DNA from: Alistipes megaguti
GTDB lineage: Bacteria > Bacteroidota > Bacteroidia > Bacteroidales > Rikenellaceae
Length of the DNA stretch: 64,000 nucleotides
Direction: 5' to 3'
Assembly: GCF_900604385.1 (NCBI RefSeq)
Contig: NZ_LR027382.1
Location: forward strand, 3,084,076-3,148,075
The notes beneath the pieces were generated by a model that made no database searches, had not been told where the DNA came from, and saw only the letters and a program-made list of their open reading frames with translations. A program made the translations under genes and the position numbers. This document shows positions 58,763 to 64,000 of the stretch, one piece after another (the first letter of the stretch is position 1; each line of letters opens with the position of its first letter).

Positions 58763-60757
58763 GTGCCAACCGCCCTCTCCGTTTTCCTGCACCGTGTGAC
58801 CGGCCTCCTGCTGCTCACCGGAATCTTCGCTTCAACACTTCCCCTCGCGGCCGCCCCCTACGAAAGAATCCAGACCCTTTCGATGGACGACGGTCTCCCA
58901 CACAGCGACGTGAATGCCATCGTTCAGGATCCCGACGGCTATCTCTGGTTCGCAACCTTCAGCGGTCTGTGCAAATACGACGGTTACCGGATCCAAACCT
59001 TTCGGACCGACAACTCAAACCTCTCGAGCGATCGGGTCCTCACCCTCTTCATCGCCCGAGACTCCTCGCTCTACATCGGAACCGAATCCGGAGGCCTGAA
59101 CTGCTACAACCCCGCCACCGAATCCATCACGCCGATCAACGATGAGTCACACGCCTCGGCCGATCAGGTTGTGAACGACATCTTCCAGGATCACGACGGA
59201 ACCATCTGGGTCTGCCGCAACGACGGCCTGGCCTGCCTCGATACCCGAAACGGCGGCAGTTCGCTCCGCTCGAAACCCCGATGGGGAGGTTATTACATCC
59301 AGTGCGGCACCGTCCTGGAGGACGGGCGGCTGCTCCTCTCCACCGACGCAGGTCCCGTCATCTACAACCCCGAAACCGAAGAGATCCAGAACGTGCTCCG
59401 CGACGAGATCCGCGCCCGATGCCTCTCGATCCGAACCCTCCGCGACGGGAAAATCGCCCTCTCGGGCGGTTGGGGCGTGAGAATTCTGGATCCCGAAAGC
59501 TGGAAAGTCAGCCGAATCTGCGACTTCTCATCCCGCATCGTCTTTCAGGACAGCCAGGGTGAACTCTGGGTCGGAGCGTTCAATCAGGGCCTCTACAAAT
59601 ACGATGCGAACGGCGCCCAACTGGCACACTACCACCCAAAACTCCCCATTCCGCACGCCATCAGTTCGTTCGAAATCAGCGCCCTGTTCGAGGATCGTTC
59701 CGGCGTGCTCTGGATCGGAACCATCGGCGGCGGTCTGAACCGACTCAACATCGTCGAAAAACACATCGCCTGTTTCACCGAAGCGCAGGGGCTGAGCGAA
59801 AACCGCGTCATCACCTTCCTCGAAGCCCGCGACGGCACGCTCTGGGTCAGCACCCACGGGGGAATCGACCTCTTCGACCGACGGTCGGTGTCGTTCCGCA
59901 AACTCCGCATCAACGGAATGCCGAGCATCCGATTCGCCACCGTCTCGGCCTTCTTCACCGCGCAGAACGGCGACCTCTGGATCGGAACCTGGGACAAGGG
60001 CCTCTGGATCGTCCCCCGCAAAGAGGTCGAACAGGCCCCGACAAGCGGCGAAGTCCAGGCCCGGCAACTCCGTCATCCCGTCATCGACGGCGCCCTCTCC
60101 GTCTTCCGAATCGTCGAGGACCGCGACCGCCATCTCTGGATCAGCTCCAACCGCGGCTGTTTCGAGTACATTCCGGCGGCCCCCGGCGGCGTCGACCGCT
60201 GGATCAACTATGCTCACGACGTCAACGACCCCAATTCGCTCTGCTCGGACTTCACGACCGACATCTGTCCCGATCCCGCCACGCGCGAGAAGACCATCTG
60301 GATCGGAACCCGCTCGGGATTGAACCGGATCCGCTTCGATGCCGGAGGGGGGGGGAGGCCAACTGCCAGCGCATCGAACTCGGAAACGCCGGCAACACCG
60401 CTAAACGCCGAAACCCCTTCATCTCGACAATCCACTGCGACCGCCAGAACGGGGACCTCTGGATCGCAACCATCGGCGAAGGGCTCTTCCGCATGTCCGA
60501 AGGCCGGAACGGTGGGGAAACCCCGCGTTTCGAGGGCTTCGACACCTCGAATACCCGACTCTTCAACAACGAACTCGAAAGTCTGCAGGAGGATGATCAC
60601 GGCGCATTCTGGATCGGTGGATACGGAATCACACGCTTCGACCCACGCACACGCTCGGTCCGGCACTTCACGGTCAAGGACCAACTCCAGAGCAACTCGT
60701 TCAAGATCTGGGCCTCGTGCCGGCTGCGCGACGGGCAGATGGCATTCGGCGGCGTGA
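58763..60757 (+). CDS. Hybrid two-component system protein, N-terminal sensor half (frame broken at G9)
   Basis: First half of a hybrid two-component regulator (HTCS). The signal peptide (about 1-31) is followed by beta-propeller repeats (Reg_prop): YERIQTLSMDDGLPHSDVNA, DGYLWFATFSGL, DGTIWVCRNDGL and ENRVITFLEARDGTLWVSTH. These bind a glycan fragment in the periplasm. The true frame ends at about residue 531, at the run of nine G (60347-60355); the remaining ~133 residues are out of frame and look like nonsense (Ser/Thr/Ala-rich). Adding one G would give ...EANCQRIELGNAG and continue into the propeller and the half listed next, making one protein of about 1514 residues. Start GTG at 58763, chosen for the signal peptide and the promoter. 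As written the gene is off. Confidence 0.88.
   Translation: MPTALSVFLHRVTGLLLLTGIFASTLPLAAAPYERIQTLSMDDGLPHSDVNAIVQDPDGYLWFATFSGLCKYDGYRIQTFRTDNSNLSSDRVLTLFIARDSSLYIGTESGGLNCYNPATESITPINDESHASADQVVNDIFQDHDGTIWVCRNDGLACLDTRNGGSSLRSKPRWGGYYIQCGTVLEDGRLLLSTDAGPVIYNPETEEIQNVLRDEIRARCLSIRTLRDGKIALSGGWGVRILDPESWKVSRICDFSSRIVFQDSQGELWVGAFNQGLYKYDANGAQLAHYHPKLPIPHAISSFEISALFEDRSGVLWIGTIGGGLNRLNIVEKHIACFTEAQGLSENRVITFLEARDGTLWVSTHGGIDLFDRRSVSFRKLRINGMPSIRFATVSAFFTAQNGDLWIGTWDKGLWIVPRKEVEQAPTSGEVQARQLRHPVIDGALSVFRIVEDRDRHLWISSNRGCFEYIPAAPGGVDRWINYAHDVNDPNSLCSDFTTDICPDPATREKTIWIGTRSGLNRIRFDAGGGGRPTASASNSETPATPLNAETPSSRQSTATARTGTSGSQPSAKGSSACPKAGTVGKPRVSRASTPRIPDSSTTNSKVCRRMITAHSGSVDTESHASTHAHARSGTSRSRTNSRATRSRSGPRAGCATGRWHSAA
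60347..60355 (+). repeat. G9 homopolymer that breaks the hybrid regulator frame
   Basis: Nine G inside a propeller blade (codons for Gly-Gly-Gly). The upstream and downstream frames of the regulator meet only if the run holds ten or seven G. Possible slippage switch, or a homopolymer error. Confidence 0.9.
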
Positions 60758-63306
60758 AGGGTTTCAACATCTTCCACCCGGACAGCATCACCGACAACAA
60801 CATCCGACCCCGTGCCGCCATCTCCCGGCTCAGAATCCGAAACCGCGCCGTCCATGCCGGCGACTCCATCCGCGGTAAGGTCGTCCTTCGCAAGGCCGTC
60901 AACCGCCTCGAACGCCTCGAACTCTCCTACCGCTGCAACAACCTCACCTTCGAATTCTCCGCATTCGCCTACGTCGACCCGCAGTACAACACCTACAAGT
61001 ACCGCATGGAGAATTTCGACCACGACTGGAACTACACCGGAGGAATGTCGCCACAGGCCGTCTACACCAGCCTCCGCCCCGGAAACTACCGGCTGGTGGT
61101 CTATGCCGCCAACGAAGACGGATATTGGTGCGATGAGCCGGCCCGACTCGAAATCGTCATCCATCCGCCGCTCTATGCCACCCGGGTCGCATACCTCCTA
61201 TATAATATATGTATGGCCGCCCTGGGCATCTACGCCTGGCACCGCCGATCGCTGCGCAAACTCCAGGAGCGGCACCAGATCGAACTCGAACGCAATAGAT
61301 ACTACGAAGAGCAGAAAAGCAGCGCCAACATGCTGCAGTTCTACACCGACATCGCCCACGAACTCAAAACCCCGCTCTCGCTGATCGCCGCACCTGTCGA
61401 GGAGCTGTTGATGAATCCACACATCGGCGAAACCACCCGAAAACGACTCGAACTCGTCAGCCGCAACACCGCGGCCCTCACCACCCTGCTCGAACAGATC
61501 CTCGACCTGCGGAAATACGAAAACCACAAGATGAATCTGGTCGCCGTCCAGACCGATCTGACGCAGTTCCTGCGCCGTGTGGCCGAACTCTTCAGACCGC
61601 TGGCCGACAACCTCCGGATCAGCTTCTCGATCGAGCTCCCGGAAACGCCGATCTTCGTCCGGATGGATCGCGACAAGATGGAGACCGTCGTCGTCAATCT
61701 GTTATACAACGCCTTCAAGTACACCCGCAAAGGTTCGGGCAAGGTGACCCTCTCCTGCGAAGAGCGGCAGCACGAGGTCGCAATCCTCGTCGAGGACAAC
61801 GGAATCGGCATCGCCCGCAACGAACAGACCCGCATCTTCGAGCGTTTCTATCAGGCCTCGAACAACGCCGCCGCCCAAAAAAGCGTCGGCATCGGTCTGG
61901 CGCTCTCCAAACACATCGTCGAACTGCACCACGGAACCATCGAGGTCGAATCGGAACTCAACGTCGGTTCGCTCTTCCGGGTCCTGCTGCCCAAAGGGTC
62001 GGCCCATCTCTCACCCGAACAGATCAAAGAGCCCGACGAGGTGCCGGACCACAGACTGCAACGGCTCCCGGCGCAGATCGAGGAGGAGTTGACCGCAGCT
62101 TCGGCCGGGATGGAGGCGCAGACGCCAGACGGTCGTTTGGCCGAAACGTCCCGGGATGGAGAGGCGTCCGGGGTGTCAGTTCCCTTCGCCGGAGCGGACG
62201 GGAGAGCGGCAACCGGAACATCCGGAACGTACAGCGCGACTGCCGGGACAACCGGGTCAACCGGGTCGGACAGTGCAACGGCCGGGCCGGGAAGGTTTGC
62301 GGCCGAAGATGCAGTTGGGACCGGCAACGCGGCTGCCGGACCAGCCGCGCAGGAGCACGTGACCGCCGGGCCGGGAAGCTCCGCGACCAAAACGTCCGGA
62401 TCAGCCCGTGCCGAAGCCGGATCGTCCGGATCGGAGAAAGCCGCCGGAGGTCGGGGTGAATCCGCCGCACGGCAGGCTCGAAGATCCGGTATCGAAAAAG
62501 GGTCGGGGCGAAGCGTCTCGATCCTTGTGGCCGAGGACAACCCCGCCCTGCGCGACTATCTCCACGCGGCTCTTCAGGGCCGATACGACGTCATCACGGC
62601 CTCAAACGGTCAGGAGGCTCTCTCGCTGGCGGTCGAACAGCAGCCCGATCTGGTGCTCACCGACATCGTCATGCCCGGAATGACCGGTATCGAACTCTGC
62701 CGCCGTCTGAAAACGGAACCCCAAACCGCTCAGATCGCCGTCATCCTCCTCACGGCACACAATCTTCAGGATTACGAAATCTCCGGTTACAGAGTCGGCG
62801 CCGACGGCTACATCGCCAAACCCTTCTCCCTGGAGGTGCTCTTCTCACGGATCGACAACCTCGTGGCCCGGCAGGAGATGATCCGCAGAACACGACTGCC
62901 GCACGCCGAAATCCCCGTCTCGGAGGTCTCCGTCGAAAAGAGCCAGGACCGCTTCCTGGTCAAATGCACCGAAACCGTCGAACAGGAGATGGCCGATCCG
63001 CAATTCGACGTACAGCAGCTGTGCCGCAAAACCGGCGTCTCCCGATCGCTGCTCTACAGACGGCTGCTCGCCCTGACCGGGCTGACCCCCGTACAGTTCA
63101 TTCGCAACATCCGCCTCCGGCACGCCGCACAACTCCTGTCAAAGGACGGCTCGCTGCCCGTCAGCGAGGTGATGTACCGCGTCGGATACACCAACCTCAG
63201 CCACTTCGCCAAAATCTTCCACGATGAATTCGGGCTCCTGCCCAAGGAATTCGCCCTCCAAGGCCGGAACCGGGAGGAAAACGACCATAAAAAGACGAAC
63301 AGCTGA
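60493..63306 (+). CDS. Hybrid two-component system protein, C-terminal half: kinase, receiver and AraC domains
   Basis: Second half of the same HTCS; the correct frame resumes at 60356, and 60493 is just the first ATG in it. Residues are counted from that ATG. The last propeller blades are followed by a Y_Y_Y domain (about 140-225), one transmembrane helix (about 233-252), a HisKA domain with DIAHELKTPLSLI (His289), a HATPase domain (NGIGIARNEQ, VGIGLALSKHI), a receiver domain (VAEDNPALRDYL; phospho-acceptor Asp724 in LVLTDIVMPG) and an AraC-type DNA-binding domain (FDVQQLCRKTGVSRSLLYRR, about 840-930). Between kinase and receiver (about 503-674) lies an unusually long Ala/Gly/Ser/Thr-rich linker. 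HTCS proteins switch on nearby polysaccharide-utilisation genes, here probably the lipoprotein gene that follows. Confidence 0.9.
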   Translation: MSEGRNGGETPRFEGFDTSNTRLFNNELESLQEDDHGAFWIGGYGITRFDPRTRSVRHFTVKDQLQSNSFKIWASCRLRDGQMAFGGVKGFNIFHPDSITDNNIRPRAAISRLRIRNRAVHAGDSIRGKVVLRKAVNRLERLELSYRCNNLTFEFSAFAYVDPQYNTYKYRMENFDHDWNYTGGMSPQAVYTSLRPGNYRLVVYAANEDGYWCDEPARLEIVIHPPLYATRVAYLLYNICMAALGIYAWHRRSLRKLQERHQIELERNRYYEEQKSSANMLQFYTDIAHELKTPLSLIAAPVEELLMNPHIGETTRKRLELVSRNTAALTTLLEQILDLRKYENHKMNLVAVQTDLTQFLRRVAELFRPLADNLRISFSIELPETPIFVRMDRDKMETVVVNLLYNAFKYTRKGSGKVTLSCEERQHEVAILVEDNGIGIARNEQTRIFERFYQASNNAAAQKSVGIGLALSKHIVELHHGTIEVESELNVGSLFRVLLPKGSAHLSPEQIKEPDEVPDHRLQRLPAQIEEELTAASAGMEAQTPDGRLAETSRDGEASGVSVPFAGADGRAATGTSGTYSATAGTTGSTGSDSATAGPGRFAAEDAVGTGNAAAGPAAQEHVTAGPGSSATKTSGSARAEAGSSGSEKAAGGRGESAARQARRSGIEKGSGRSVSILVAEDNPALRDYLHAALQGRYDVITASNGQEALSLAVEQQPDLVLTDIVMPGMTGIELCRRLKTEPQTAQIAVILLTAHNLQDYEISGYRVGADGYIAKPFSLEVLFSRIDNLVARQEMIRRTRLPHAEIPVSEVSVEKSQDRFLVKCTETVEQEMADPQFDVQQLCRKTGVSRSLLYRRLLALTGLTPVQFIRNIRLRHAAQLLSKDGSLPVSEVMYRVGYTNLSHFAKIFHDEFGLLPKEFALQGRNREENDHKKTNS

Positions 63307-63631
63307 GAGTCTGAACCTTAACTGATCCCGGATGCCATTTTTCAGATAAATTAATAAATACTTTTTCCGACAACCGCATATTTTGCAACATTTGCGTTAA
63401 TTTTTCAGGTTCCGATCCCCTTTCTTTGTATTGGCTGCCCGAAATACGGCAGTCCCGAAACCTAAAATCAACGCCAATGGATCCCTTTACACCTCTATCT
63501 CCCGCCCAGTCGGACGGCTCCCGCCGTGCCCGACCGATGACGCACGACCCGGACCGACCCGACCGGTGACCCCTCACCTGCAAACCTTGTCTCTTTAACG
63601 ATTTTTTTCGCCATCCTTAAAACCACGAACC
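63307..63631 (+). other. Promoter region between the hybrid regulator and the PKD lipoprotein
   Basis: 325 bases with no convincing gene. 63335-63430 is AT-rich, the likely HTCS-controlled promoter; TTTCTTTG at 63421-63428 is a weak -7 candidate. A small hairpin CTGCC/GGCAG lies at about 63435-63455. The leader after this is about 200 bases and C-rich. Confidence 0.5.
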
Positions 63632-64000
63632 ATGAAACACGATTTACTCCATCTGCTGCCGGCCCTCGCACTCGCCTGTCTGATCGTGGCCTGCGGCAAC
63701 GATTCGAACGGGTGGTCGCAACCCTACGAACTGGCCTGGCGCTACGATACCCAAACCCAGATCAGTGTCGGCAAACCTGCCACCTTCACCGACCTCTCGC
63801 TCGGCGTCAAAACCCGCCAGTGGAGCTTCCAGGACGCCACTCCCGCAACTTCGACCGAGCCCGAACCCGCCGTCGTCTTCAACTCCATGGGCACGAAGAC
63901 CGTCTCGCTCACCATTCACTTCCTCAACGGCGAAAGCCAGACCCAGTCGTTCGACGTCGAGGTATTCTACCCCCTGAACGCCAAAATCAGCCCTCAGAAC
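63632..64000 (+). CDS. PKD-type surface lipoprotein (partial, runs off the right edge)
   Basis: The first 123 residues are present. Lipoprotein signal with lipobox LIVAC (Cys21), then GNDSNGW and a short spacer. From about residue 40 it shows a PKD-like Ig domain: SVGKPATFTDLSLGVKTRQW, with the common 'W.F.DG' type turn as WSFQDATP, then VVFNSMGTKTVSLTIHF. PKD lipoproteins at this place are usually the first gene of a polysaccharide-utilisation locus driven by the hybrid regulator just upstream. The rest of the protein and the substrate cannot be seen. Confidence 0.8.
   Translation, partial: MKHDLLHLLPALALACLIVACGNDSNGWSQPYELAWRYDTQTQISVGKPATFTDLSLGVKTRQWSFQDATPATSTEPEPAVVFNSMGTKTVSLTIHFLNGESQTQSFDVEVFYPLNAKISPQN

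Noticed and set aside
63478..63570. A 30-codon frame (MDPFTPLSPAQ) ahead of the PKD lipoprotein
   Set aside because: C-rich, no ribosome-binding context and no similarity to anything I know.

Overview
The window looks like chromosome of a high-GC member of the Bacteroidales, most likely Alistipes or a close Rikenellaceae relative. The grounds are the gene families (SusC/SusD pair, hybrid two-component regulator, FecR-type anti-sigma factor, Bacteroidetes-type ParE/ParC), the GC- and C-rich third codon positions, and repeated TAnnTTTG promoter elements (the Bacteroidetes -7 box) close upstream of genes. I saw no tRNA, rRNA, transposase, integrase or CRISPR array.

Layout. (1) 1-14193: the end of an ECF sigma factor, a FecR anti-sigma factor and a long plus-strand operon: SusC-type TonB receptor with STN domain, SusD lipoprotein, DUF4843 lipoprotein, PKD-like lipoprotein, and two tandem paralogous periplasmic metalloprotease-family proteins. 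The second protease has lost every zinc ligand. (2) 14428-17245: a pseudouridine synthase with a long disordered leader, divergent from a MATE exporter. (3) 17253-29461: a pectin/galacturonate unit. The minus strand reads uxaC, kdgK, eda, exuT, uxaB, uxaA, pectinesterase, which is the full route from galacturonate to pyruvate and glyceraldehyde-3-phosphate. The plus strand carries a DUF4861 lipoprotein and a second KDG kinase. (4) 29805-40864: housekeeping genes, namely a TPR protein, gyrA, a candidate structured RNA next to an AT-rich orphan gene, a LolA-like protein, ftsK, murI and aroK. (5) 40880-46474: parC, parE and plsC, which probably form the head of an operon running on into aroK and murI. 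(6) 46734-54276: a stand-alone TonB-dependent outer-membrane protein, an EamA exporter, LemA, a TPM-domain protein, a small outer-membrane barrel protein and a cytoplasmic GH13 enzyme. (7) 54581-58299: a Wza-like export lipoprotein, a Wzc-like tyrosine kinase with a (Gly-Tyr)13 tail and a small HAD-type protein. (8) 58763-64000: a hybrid two-component sensor/regulator broken by a one-base frame error at a run of nine G, then the start of a PKD-type lipoprotein that probably opens the polysaccharide locus it controls.

The most unusual signal is a set of six G or C runs, each exactly nine bases long. One lies inside susC (in frame) and one inside the hybrid regulator (out of frame; ten G would restore it). 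The other four lie between genes. They may be slipped-strand phase-variation tracts, or homopolymer errors in the assembly; the sequence alone cannot decide. Other leads are the dead/active metalloprotease pair, a 118-nt nested hairpin with 6S-RNA-like shape at 34236-34353, and the repeat-encoded tyrosine tail of the Wzc-like kinase.
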